Part shown: positions 26,795 to 34,388 of the stretch, piece by piece
Numbering within the stretch: the stretch's first letter is position 1
Layout: every line of letters starts with the position of its first letter
Notes under the pieces: model-generated
Seen by the model: the letters and a program-made list of their open reading frames with translations, nothing else
The model's database searches: none
Told to the model about the DNA's origin: nothing
Position numbers and translations under genes: made by a program
Assembly (NCBI GenBank): GCA_945902955.1
Contig: CAMDNO010000017.1
Span: forward strand, 1-41,742
Length of the DNA: 41,742 nt
Source: Porphyromonas cangingivalis
GTDB lineage: Bacteria; Bacteroidota; Bacteroidia; Bacteroidales; Paludibacteraceae
Direction of reading: 5' to 3'

Positions 26795-27865
26795 ATGTTC
26801 AAAATTCTTTCCATCAATCCGGGCTCAACGTCCACTAAAATAGCAGTTTATACCGACGATTTGCTTCAGAGCGTTTACACAATCCGGCATACCATTGAAG
26901 AGTTGGCAGGTTTCGAAACTGTTTTTGATCAGTACGCATTTCGTGAAAAAATTATATTGAGTACATTAGCCTCCGAAGGGATTAATTTACAAGATTTTAA
27001 CGCCATTGTTGGGCGAGGTGGATTGATGCGTCCTGTGGAATCGGGCACCTACGAAGTGTGCGATGCAATGATTGAAGATATGAAAACAGGGCGCGAACAT
27101 GCCAGTAATTTAGGTGCTATATTAGCTCGAAAAATTTCGCAAACAATTCCCAACTGTCGGGCATTTATTGCCGACCCCGTAGTGGTTGACGAGTTGCAGG
27201 ATGTGGCGCGCATAAGCGGTTTGCCACAATTTCCAAGACGGTCGGTTTTTCATGCACTTAACCACAAGGCCATTGGAAGGAAGTATGCTAAAAGTATTGG
27301 TAGCAGTTACGAACAACTGAATTTAGTGGTTGTGCATCTTGGTGGAGGAATTTCGGTGGCGGCACATCGCAAGGGAAAAGTAATTGATACTAATCAAGCG
27401 TTAGATGGTTTTGGATCATTTTCGCCCGAGCGTGCAGGAACAATTGACGCTGGTGCATTGATAAATATGTGTTTTTCGGGTGAATTTTCTAAAGATGAAA
27501 TACATAAACTTTTAGTTGGCAAAGGTGGTTTGGTAGCCCATTTGGGAACGAATGATACCAAGGAAGCCACAGAGCGGGTTAACAATGGCGACAAACATGC
27601 CAAACTGATTATCGAAGCAATGGCGTATAATGTAGGGAAAGAAATTGGCGCTATGATTGCTGCACTCGAAGGAAATGTTAATGCAGTAATTCTCACAGGT
27701 GGTATTGCTTATAATTTATTCATTGTCAACTATATAAAAAATATGATTGCACCTATTGCGAATTTAGTTGTGTATCCGGGCGAAGACGAAATGGAAGCAT
27801 TGGCTTATGCCGGATTGAGAATTTTAAGGGGTGAAAAAGCAAAATTATATGCACCTTTGCATTAA
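26795..27865 (+). CDS. buk: Butyrate kinase
   Basis: Interconverts butyryl phosphate plus ADP and butyrate plus ATP, an energy-yielding end step of fermentation. The 356-residue ASKHA-fold protein begins ILSINPGSTSTKIAVY, has RGGLMRPVESGTYEV and VVHLGGGISVAAHRKG (phosphate loops), and VILTGGIAYN near the C-terminus. Branched-chain acyl kinases share these marks, so isobutyrate or a related acid is possible. The partner phosphotransacetylase/phosphobutyryltransferase gene is not in this window. Confidence 0.92.
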   Translation: MFKILSINPGSTSTKIAVYTDDLLQSVYTIRHTIEELAGFETVFDQYAFREKIILSTLASEGINLQDFNAIVGRGGLMRPVESGTYEVCDAMIEDMKTGREHASNLGAILARKISQTIPNCRAFIADPVVVDELQDVARISGLPQFPRRSVFHALNHKAIGRKYAKSIGSSYEQLNLVVVHLGGGISVAAHRKGKVIDTNQALDGFGSFSPERAGTIDAGALINMCFSGEFSKDEIHKLLVGKGGLVAHLGTNDTKEATERVNNGDKHAKLIIEAMAYNVGKEIGAMIAALEGNVNAVILTGGIAYNLFIVNYIKNMIAPIANLVVYPGEDEMEALAYAGLRILRGEKAKLYAPLH

Positions 27866-27871
27866 ATATAT

Positions 27872-27879
27872 TACTTTTG
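27872..27879 (+). promoter_or_regulatory. -7 promoter box for rpe
   Basis: TACTTTTG begins seven bases after the buk stop and 84 bases before the rpe ATG, implying a leader of about 70 bases. Confidence 0.55.
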
Positions 27880-27955
27880 CAAGGAAATACAATTTGAAAA
27901 TGAGGAAATTCGAAAATTGGTAAAGATAAACGCAATCAAATAAATAAACAAGAGA

Positions 27956-28606
27956 ATGACAAAAATAATTTCTCCTTCGATGCTTTCGGCCGATTTCGGC
28001 AACCTACAAGCCATGTGCGAAATGATAAATGCCAGCGAGGCTGAATGGCTTCATTTCGATGTGATGGATGGCGTGTTTGTACCCAATATTTCATTCGGTT
28101 TTCCGGTGATTGAAGCCGTAAAAAAGTTCTGTACAAAAATGCTTGATGTGCATATTATGATTGTAGAACCCGAAAAATATGTACAACGATTTGCAAAAGC
28201 AGGAGCAGGAATGCTTACTTTTCACTTCGAAGCTACCGAAAATCCACAACAAGTAATAGACCTAATTCGTGCCGAAGGAATAAAAGTGGGCATAAGTATT
28301 AATCCTGATATTCCGGTAAAAGTATTAGAACCATTTATTAATCATGTGGATATGGTTTTACTAATGTCGGTTTTTGCAGGTTTTGGTGGACAAAAATTTA
28401 TCGAAGATACCTACAATCGTGTCGACGAACTAAAAGTAATGATTGACCGTCTTAATCCATCATGTTTGATTGAAATTGATGGAGGTGTAACGCTCGATAA
28501 TGCACCAAAATTATATGCGCATGGCGTTAATGTGTTAGTTGCCGGAAGCACCGTTTACAATGCTCCCAATCCACAGCAAATGATTATAGACTTGAAAAAT
28601 GCATAA
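27956..28606 (+). CDS. rpe: Ribulose-phosphate 3-epimerase
   Basis: Interconverts ribulose-5-phosphate and xylulose-5-phosphate in the pentose phosphate pathway. The 216-residue TIM barrel has ISPSMLSADFGNL at the N-terminus, the metal-binding HFDVMDGVFVPNISFG, the second histidine in LDVHIMI, and EIDGGVTLDN with the later metal aspartate. The phosphate site VAGSTVYN is also present. It is followed by a large inverted repeat before comEC. Confidence 0.96.
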   Translation: MTKIISPSMLSADFGNLQAMCEMINASEAEWLHFDVMDGVFVPNISFGFPVIEAVKKFCTKMLDVHIMIVEPEKYVQRFAKAGAGMLTFHFEATENPQQVIDLIRAEGIKVGISINPDIPVKVLEPFINHVDMVLLMSVFAGFGGQKFIEDTYNRVDELKVMIDRLNPSCLIEIDGGVTLDNAPKLYAHGVNVLVAGSTVYNAPNPQQMIIDLKNA

Positions 28607-28615
28607 TCAAAAATA

Positions 28616-28735
28616 CTGCCCCAAGCCCCTAAAGGGGATGTAAAGAGTGGGCTGCGAAGTGATTTGTATATTTACAATCGACACTATTTTAAGAGACGAA
28701 AGTAATTACACATCCCCTTTAGGGGCTTGGGGCAG
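28616..28735. repeat. REP-like inverted repeat, 26-bp arms
   Basis: Two perfect 26-base arms (28616-28641 and 28710-28735) flank 68 bases. Each arm begins with CTGCCCCAAGCCCC and contains the smaller palindrome CCCCTAAAGGGG. GC content is far above the surrounding sequence. It sits between rpe and comEC, where it may end or stabilise transcripts. Similar CCCCAAG/CTTGGGG repeats are scattered in many Bacteroidota genomes; no transposase is present here. Confidence 0.85.
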
Positions 28736-28755
28736 CTTTATTAATTTTTAACTCT

Positions 28756-30816
28756 ATGAATTTTTTGCAGCGAACACCTTTTTTCAGGTTATTGTTAGCA
28801 TTATTATCTGGAATAATCTGTTTTCGGTATTTTCAATTATCCAATCTAACAATCATTATTGCAACAGTAGCAGCTTTATTGATGTTACTGTTTTCTTTCT
28901 TTTTAAAAAATTCTACTCTTCAATTTCGTTTTCGCTGGTTGTTTGGAAGTGCACTATTTATTTTGTTATTCAATTTGGGTTATGTACTTTGTCTTTTTTC
29001 GGATACAAACAGTACTTTTTATCCGCTGAACGATCAAAAAATATTTCGGGTAACAGTGAGTTCGGCAACTATGGAAAAACCAAAATCGTTCCGTTGCGAA
29101 GTGCAGCTCAACAAGGTTTTAGACCAAAATAAATGGAAAACAGCTAATGGAAATGCAGTTGTTTATTTTGAAAAAAACGATTCGGCTAAAAACTTATTAA
29201 TTGGCGACGAATTAATATTACGAACCAAATTTAAAGAGCCTCCCGGCGCCGAAAACCCGGGTGGATTTAATTATGCTGCTTACCTCAAACAAAATAATAT
29301 TCGTGCTACTGCCTACCTCAATGCTACCGATTGGTACAAAACGCCAACAACTCCTCCTTTTTCAATAAAAAGGGAAGCCAATATTTTTCGTTCAAAACTG
29401 CTTGCCATTTACGAGCAATATGACATTAAAGGTTACGAATTTGCAGTGCTGGCTGCTCTTACAGTTGGTTACACCGACGAATTGAGCCCCGATTTGCGTG
29501 CCAGTTACAGCGCTTCGGGCGCCATGCACATACTTTCGGTTAGCGGCTTGCATGTGGGAATTGTATATGTTGTTATCGCATTTCTGTTGGGTTTTTTAAA
29601 GAAGAATCGCTTGCAATTAGTATTACGGGCAACATTAATTGTCTTATTTCTTTGGATTTACGCCTTTGTTACCGGACTTTCGCCTTCGGTTCTTCGCTCG
29701 GCTTTAATGTTTTCGTTTGTTGCCATTGGCACATCACTCGAGCGGAAATCGCAAATTTACAATACCGTTTTTATGTCGGCATTTTTCATGCTACTTACCG
29801 AACCGAACTATATCTACAACATTGGTTTTCAGCTAAGTTATGCAGCAGTGTTGAGTATTATTATCTTCCAAAAACCATTTGCCGCCCTCCTACCCGTTCG
29901 GAATAAAGCATTAAAATGGGGGCGCGATTTGCTAAGTGTTTCAATTGCTGCCCAAATTGGGACACTGCCTTTTACGCTATATTATTTTCAACAATTTCCC
30001 AATTATTTTTTACTCACAAATTTAGTTGCCATTCCACTTTCCACTATTGTTATTTATTTAGCAATCGGCCTTTTGGCGACTTCATTTTTACCAACAATTG
30101 CTACAATCGTAGCAACGCTTCTCAAGTGGTCGTTGGTAGCACTTAACTTTTCTATCGTACAAATTCATCATTTGCCCCTTTCAGTTTCGACTTTCACGCT
30201 TAATTTTGCACAAGTTTTTGCTTTGATTGGGGCTATTACGTTTATTTCTCTGTATTTTTATACAAAAAAGGCAAGTCCTTTACTAATTGGGTTAATTTGC
30301 ATTCTCCTGGTATCACTTCTATCATTACAAACAACTTACAACACCTTGCATTCCGAAAAAATTATTGTTTATGCCGACTCAAAAAACCTTCACGTGAACT
30401 TTATTGATAAAAATAAAAATTACATTCATTCAACAAATAATGCTGAGGTTTGGAAAATAGCCAGTCAGTATTGGAAAACAAATAAAATTGAACTGCCCGA
30501 TACAACTATAAAATCCACTTTATTTCGGAATAATTATGCCAATTTTTTAGATAAACGAATTGCAATAGCCACAGAAAAAATGTGGAAAAGCAAAACCAAT
30601 TCCAGCCCATTAGAAGTTGATTTATTGATTATTGGCAATAAAAAAAAGCCCAAAGCAAAATATTTATTCGAAAATATCCATCCCAAAACGGTAGTTGTTG
30701 ATAAAAGTATTTCGCCTTGGTATACCGAAAATATACGAAAAGCGTGTGCCGAAAAGTCAATTACCTTTTACTCCATTGCCGAAAATGGAGCTTACATGTA
30801 TGAAATTACCCATTAA
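28756..30816 (+). CDS. comEC: ComEC/Rec2 family DNA-uptake protein
   Basis: A 686-residue membrane protein, the predicted channel for single-stranded DNA across the inner membrane. The N-terminal part has two hydrophobic segments and a DUF4131-like soluble stretch (EPPGAENPGGFNYAAYL). The Competence domain follows, marked by SASGAMHILSVSGLHVGIVY, FVTGLSPSVLRSALMF and the FQLSYAAVLSI segment. The last 170 residues are soluble, but I see no HxHxDH metal motif, so the nuclease-like domain is absent or decayed. That is usual for this short Bacteroidota form. Other competence genes are not adjacent. Confidence 0.88.
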   Translation: MNFLQRTPFFRLLLALLSGIICFRYFQLSNLTIIIATVAALLMLLFSFFLKNSTLQFRFRWLFGSALFILLFNLGYVLCLFSDTNSTFYPLNDQKIFRVTVSSATMEKPKSFRCEVQLNKVLDQNKWKTANGNAVVYFEKNDSAKNLLIGDELILRTKFKEPPGAENPGGFNYAAYLKQNNIRATAYLNATDWYKTPTTPPFSIKREANIFRSKLLAIYEQYDIKGYEFAVLAALTVGYTDELSPDLRASYSASGAMHILSVSGLHVGIVYVVIAFLLGFLKKNRLQLVLRATLIVLFLWIYAFVTGLSPSVLRSALMFSFVAIGTSLERKSQIYNTVFMSAFFMLLTEPNYIYNIGFQLSYAAVLSIIIFQKPFAALLPVRNKALKWGRDLLSVSIAAQIGTLPFTLYYFQQFPNYFLLTNLVAIPLSTIVIYLAIGLLATSFLPTIATIVATLLKWSLVALNFSIVQIHHLPLSVSTFTLNFAQVFALIGAITFISLYFYTKKASPLLIGLICILLVSLLSLQTTYNTLHSEKIIVYADSKNLHVNFIDKNKNYIHSTNNAEVWKIASQYWKTNKIELPDTTIKSTLFRNNYANFLDKRIAIATEKMWKSKTNSSPLEVDLLIIGNKKKPKAKYLFENIHPKTVVVDKSISPWYTENIRKACAEKSITFYSIAENGAYMYEITH

Positions 30817-30836
30817 AAAATCCCATTATTTTTTAG

Positions 30837-30844
30837 TACTTTTG
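30837..30844 (+). promoter_or_regulatory. -7 promoter box for nrnA
   Basis: TACTTTTG matches TAnnTTTG, 23 bases before the nrnA ATG at 30868. Confidence 0.65.
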
Positions 30845-30867
30845 CATTCAAAATAAAAACCATCGTT

Positions 30868-31890
30868 ATGATTTCGAAAATAATAGCTGAAGACCTCATT
30901 CACAAGGCTCAAAAGGAACTCAATAAGGCCGAAAAAATTGTTATTGTAGTGCATGTTGGCCCCGATGGCGATGCTATGGGTTCGTCATTAGCTATGTGGC
31001 ATTACCTTATGACTATCGAAAAAGAACCCGTTGTGATAGTTCCTACTGCATTTCCAAATTTTCTATCGTGGATGCCCGGATCGGAAAAAGTGCTTGTTTA
31101 CGAAAATAAAAAATCGGAATGCGACGAACTTATTGCCAAAGCTGAACTAATATTTACGCTCGACTTTAATGTGCCTAACCGTTTGGCAAAAATGGAAACG
31201 GTCATAATGAATGCTGCTGCTCCCAAAATATTAGTCGACCACCATTTGCATCCTGGCGATTATGCCAAAGTAACTATATCGTATCCCGAAATTTCGTCGA
31301 CCAGCGAATTGATTTTCAGATTGATATGTCGGTTGGGCGATTTCTCCAAAATAAATCTGGCTTGCGCCGAATGTATCTACACCGGCATGATGACTGATAC
31401 TGGTGCCTTTACTTACAACTCTAACAAACCAGAAATTTACACCATTATCAACGAATTAATAAAACTTGGTGTAGACAAAGACGCTATCTACCGACGCGTT
31501 TTTAACAACTACTCGGCAGATAGAATGCAGCTTATGGGATATGCACTTTACAAAAAAATGAAAATTTACCCCGAATATAAAGCCGCATTAATTTCGTTGT
31601 CGTTAAGAGAACTCAAACAATTTAACTATCAGAATGGCGATGCCGAAGGGTTGGTAAACTTGCCACTTTCGATAGAGGGCGTTCTATTTTCCGTTTTTAT
31701 GCGCGAAGATCACGATAAAATAAAAATATCATTACGCTCACAAGGCACTTTTCCGGCAAACAAAGTGTCGGCAGACTTGTTTAATGGTGGCGGGCACTTA
31801 AACGCTGCCGGAGGCGAAAGCTACACCACATTAGAACAAGCAATCGAAAAATTCGAATCGGCATTGCCCGATTATAAAGACTTTTTGTAA
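30868..31890 (+). CDS. nrnA: Bifunctional oligoribonuclease/pAp phosphatase (NrnA-like)
   Basis: A DHH-family phosphoesterase that removes nucleotides from very short RNAs or pGpG and splits 3'-phosphoadenosine 5'-phosphate. The 340 residues include VHVGPDGDAMGSSLA (motif I, about residues 28-42), FTLDFN, the DHH word in ILVDHHLHP, and GMMTDTGAFTYN. The DHHA1 domain ends with FNGGGHLNAAGGES. The metal-binding acids are therefore all present. It stands alone with its own promoter; the DUF4160 gene follows by 11 bases. Confidence 0.9.
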   Translation: MISKIIAEDLIHKAQKELNKAEKIVIVVHVGPDGDAMGSSLAMWHYLMTIEKEPVVIVPTAFPNFLSWMPGSEKVLVYENKKSECDELIAKAELIFTLDFNVPNRLAKMETVIMNAAAPKILVDHHLHPGDYAKVTISYPEISSTSELIFRLICRLGDFSKINLACAECIYTGMMTDTGAFTYNSNKPEIYTIINELIKLGVDKDAIYRRVFNNYSADRMQLMGYALYKKMKIYPEYKAALISLSLRELKQFNYQNGDAEGLVNLPLSIEGVLFSVFMREDHDKIKISLRSQGTFPANKVSADLFNGGGHLNAAGGESYTTLEQAIEKFESALPDYKDFL

Positions 31891-31901
31891 AAATATGAAA
31901 T

Positions 31902-32162
31902 ATGCCAGAAATTAGTCGCTTTTATGGAATAATAATAGCTCTTTATTATAACGAGCATAATCCTCCACATTTTCATGCCAAATATGGTGAATTTGTAGCT
32001 GAAATTGACATTAGAACCCTACAAATTCTTAACGGAAATTTACCAAAACGCGCAAAAGCATTGGTACTTGAATGGGCTGACGAACATAGAGAAGATTTAA
32101 TTCTTGATTGGGAGTTAGCACGTAAAATGGCTGAATTAAACCCTATTGAACCTCTAAAATAA
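31902..32162 (+). CDS. DUF4160 family small protein
   Basis: An 86-residue protein. The family core is plain: PEISRFYGIIIALYYNEH, then NPPHFHAKYGEF with two close histidines, and a helical C-terminus LVLEWADEHREDLILDW. DUF4160 genes are usually paired with DUF2442 genes, as here 6 bases downstream. Such pairs behave like mobile two-gene modules and have been suggested to be toxin-antitoxin-like, which is unproven. It may be transcribed with nrnA upstream. Confidence 0.85.
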   Translation: MPEISRFYGIIIALYYNEHNPPHFHAKYGEFVAEIDIRTLQILNGNLPKRAKALVLEWADEHREDLILDWELARKMAELNPIEPLK

Positions 32163-32168
32163 ATAAGC

Positions 32169-32405
32169 ATGGAAAAAATTATTGCTGTAAAACCAGTTGA
32201 AAATTTTTCTATTTGGGTAAAATTTTCGGATAATAAGGATGCTTTAATTAATTTACGCCCGTTTATTAATGAAGGCATTTCATCTAAACTTTTAGATAAG
32301 AATTACTTTGATAAAGTAAAAATTGATGAATTTGGTGGAATAGTTTGGGAAAATGGTTATGATTTTTGTCCCAACTTTCTAAGAGAAATATCGATAAAAC
32401 ATTAA
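32169..32405 (+). CDS. DUF2442 family small protein
   Basis: A 78-residue protein beginning with the typical IIAVKPVENFSIWVKFSD and containing DALINLRPFI and FDKVKIDEFGGIVWENGYD, the DUF2442 core. It follows the DUF4160 gene by six bases. Many DUF2442 proteins are annotated as NadS-like or antitoxin partners; no biochemical role is secure. The stop codon overlaps a 15-base palindrome. Confidence 0.85.
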   Translation: MEKIIAVKPVENFSIWVKFSDNKDALINLRPFINEGISSKLLDKNYFDKVKIDEFGGIVWENGYDFCPNFLREISIKH

Positions 32406-32418
32406 ATGACTGTCATTT
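32404..32418. other. Palindrome between DUF2442 and apgM
   Basis: AAATGAC-T-GTCATTT is a perfect 7-bp dyad round a single T. It overlaps the DUF2442 stop and lies 20 bases before the apgM start. The spacing suits an operator. It is too short-looped to be a terminator. Confidence 0.35.
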
Positions 32419-32438
32419 AGATTGAATTACAAAAACAC

Positions 32439-33644
32439 ATGAAATACTTAATAATTCTTGGCGACGGTATGGCCGACGAGCCTATTGCTTCGCTTAATAA
32501 TAAAACCTGCTTGCAGGCTGCCAATACACCAGCTATCGACAAAGTAGCTGCATTAGGATGTAGTGGTTTGGTCGATACCATTCCGGCAGGATTTGCTCCT
32601 GGAAGCGAAATTGCCAACATGAGTGTTATGGGATACGATGTACCCAAAGTTTTCGAAGGGCGTGGCTCGTTGGAAGCTGCAAGCATGGGAGTAACTATCG
32701 AAGAGGGCGAAATGGCCATGCGTTGCAATTTGATTTGCATCGTTGATGGAAAAATTAAGAATCACTCAGCCGGACATATCAGCAATGAAGAAGCCGAAGA
32801 GTTGATTCTTTTTTTGCAAAATGAACTTGGTAACGAAGAAGTTAACTTCTTTTCGGGGGTTTCGTATCGCCATTTATTAAAGATTAAAGGCGGCAAAAAA
32901 CAATTGAAATGTACTGCTCCACACGATGTGCCGGGAACCGAGTTTGCCAAAGTGTTGATTAAAGCCCAAAGCGAAGAAGCTGAACCTACAGCCGTTTTAC
33001 TCAACGATTTGATACTCCGCTCGCAAGCCCTACTCGAAAATCATCCTGTAAATTTAAAACGTGCTGCAGCCGGTAAAGACAAAGCAAACAGCATCTGGCC
33101 TTGGTCGCCCGGATACAAACCGGATATGAAAACCTTGATGGAATTGTACGATTTAAAAAGTGGATCCGTTATTTCTGCCGTAGATTTAATTCGTGGAATT
33201 GGCGTGTATGCTGGATTGAAAGTAATTGAAGTAGAAGGAATTACCGGACTTTGGAATACCAATTACGAAGGAAAAGCGCAAGCTGCTATCGAAGCACTCC
33301 GCACCGACGATTTTGTATACTTACACATCGAAGCCAGCGACGAAGCAGGACACGAAGGCGATGTAGCTTTAAAAATTAAAACGATAGAATATCTAGATAC
33401 ACGCATTGTAAAACCAATTTTCGACGAAGTTTCTACTTGGGATGAACCTGTTACAATTGCTATTCTACCCGACCATCCAACCCCTTGTGCTACCAAAACG
33501 CATACCAACAAACCCGTTCCGTTTATCATTTACCGACCCGGCGAAACGCCTGACGAAGTGATGGTTTACGACGAATTTGCCTCTGAAAAAGGAAGTTACG
33601 GTTTGTTGCGAGGCATGGAATTTATGCAAGCACTGATAAAATAA
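32439..33644 (+). CDS. apgM: Cofactor-independent phosphoglycerate mutase (ApgM type)
   Basis: Interconverts 3- and 2-phosphoglycerate in glycolysis. The 401-residue protein belongs to the archaeal-type iPGM branch of the alkaline-phosphatase superfamily. It begins YLIILGDGMADEPI with the metal aspartate and has EVNFFSGVSYRHLL and CTAPHDVPGTEF. The later metal set includes HIEASDEAGHEGD and AILPDHPTPCATKTHT. It is the last intact core gene before the accessory array. Confidence 0.93.
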   Translation: MKYLIILGDGMADEPIASLNNKTCLQAANTPAIDKVAALGCSGLVDTIPAGFAPGSEIANMSVMGYDVPKVFEGRGSLEAASMGVTIEEGEMAMRCNLICIVDGKIKNHSAGHISNEEAEELILFLQNELGNEEVNFFSGVSYRHLLKIKGGKKQLKCTAPHDVPGTEFAKVLIKAQSEEAEPTAVLLNDLILRSQALLENHPVNLKRAAAGKDKANSIWPWSPGYKPDMKTLMELYDLKSGSVISAVDLIRGIGVYAGLKVIEVEGITGLWNTNYEGKAQAAIEALRTDDFVYLHIEASDEAGHEGDVALKIKTIEYLDTRIVKPIFDEVSTWDEPVTIAILPDHPTPCATKTHTNKPVPFIIYRPGETPDEVMVYDEFASEKGSYGLLRGMEFMQALIK

Positions 33645-33748
33645 AACCACGGCAAACTGTAATACCAACGTTTTCGAAGAAATAGCTTGCTGAACCACCA
33701 CTCAAAGCCAAGCCCAGAATAATAGGATTGCTCATTTAAAATTTATGC

Positions 33749-33889
33749 TTTTCCACATTCGTCGAATTTCAGTATACTTGCCATTTGAAAAGAGAAACTA
33801 ATTGCGTTTATGCTCTATCAAGGAGGTTATAACGAAATACGATTGCCCGAAATTATCAAAGGTAAATAAGCGGCCCTATGGCGAATAAG
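33749..33889 (+). pseudogene. Internally deleted DUF3990 gene copy
   Basis: Bases 33749-33869 match the promoter and first 19 codons of the intact DUF3990 gene at 40016. The product would be MLYQGGYNEIRLPEIIKGK from ATG 33810, stopping at 33869. The match then jumps to codon 91 of the intact gene: ISGPMAN is still readable at 33868-33889, so 71 codons have been lost. The copy then runs directly into an antisense ATPase fragment. The -7 box is TATACTTG, one base off consensus, against TATATTTG in the intact copy. It cannot make a working protein. Confidence 0.8.
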
Positions 33890-34134
33890 CTAAAAAACTG
33901 CATTATTTCGGGGTTTCTCTCAAAATTTACTTCGATGTAATAATCAAAAGATTTGCCAAGGTTACGTACAGCCGACGATTTACCTACCTGACGAGCACCC
34001 CGAAGCAATAATGGTTTACGCTGTGAGTCATTTTTCCACTCCGATAATATCTGCTTTGTTGTGGCATGTGATTTGATTAAATTATAAACACTTACAAGCT
34101 CAAATATAATATATTTTCGGAAAAGAGCCACCAT
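33880..34134 (-). pseudogene. N-terminal fragment of an AAA/DUF4143 ATPase
   Basis: About 80 residues of an ATP-binding protein, with the family core KPLLLRGARQVGKSSAV (Walker A GARQVGKS) and YYIEVNFERNPE. The frame ends at 33856 after the DUF3990 remnant is entered. Walker B, the rest of the ATPase and the DUF4143 domain are missing. A box TATATTTG at 34101-34108 lies inside the open frame. Between it and the conserved part no in-frame ATG is found, only one out of frame, so the start is probably also broken. The fragment at 40997-41598 is a C-terminal piece of the same family, but the order and distance do not allow simple rejoining. Confidence 0.7.
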
Positions 34135-34198
34135 AAATTCGACAATTTACCAGAAACGTACCACCGCAAAATCTTTTATTTTTCATATAAATACCAAC

Positions 34199-34262
34199 GC
34201 AAACTACGAAAACCCCGATTCTGTTTTTCAATCCTTCGAGGCAGGTGAGTTGTTGGAGTAAT
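34199..34262 (+). repeat. Chimeric repeat R0 (left half only)
   Basis: Matches the end of the DUF3791 gene, coding YENPDSVFQSFEAGELLE and a stop at 34258-34260 or close by. The epimerase half is missing; the sequence diverges just after the stop. It lies between the ATPase fragment and the intact ATPase gene at 34389. Confidence 0.7.
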
Positions 34263-34356
34263 GTTATTGAGCAATTATTCACAAATTAATTTGATTATTA
34301 TTGAATACACTGACAAATTAATTTAAATTATTGTTCAATGTATTGATTAATAATTG

Positions 34357-34364
34357 TAATTTTG
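34357..34364 (+). promoter_or_regulatory. -7 promoter box for the DUF4143 ATPase gene
   Basis: TAATTTTG is an exact TAnnTTTG and contains the TTG codon at 34362 that opens the longest frame. The working start is therefore the ATG at 34389, 25 bases downstream. Confidence 0.65.
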
Positions 34365-34388
34365 CAGCATCAATTAAATAACTGTGCG

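Noticed and set aside
33645-33735. Minus-strand start ATGAGCAATCC coding MSNPIILGLALSGGSASYF, somewhat like the first strand of patatin lipases
   Set aside because: Only about 30 codons remain before the apgM gene and the similarity is too short. It may be a further gene scrap of the array, but I cannot support a call.
34100-34282. Minus-strand 60-codon frame across R0
   Set aside because: It is the antisense of the DUF3791 tail and has no sensible composition.
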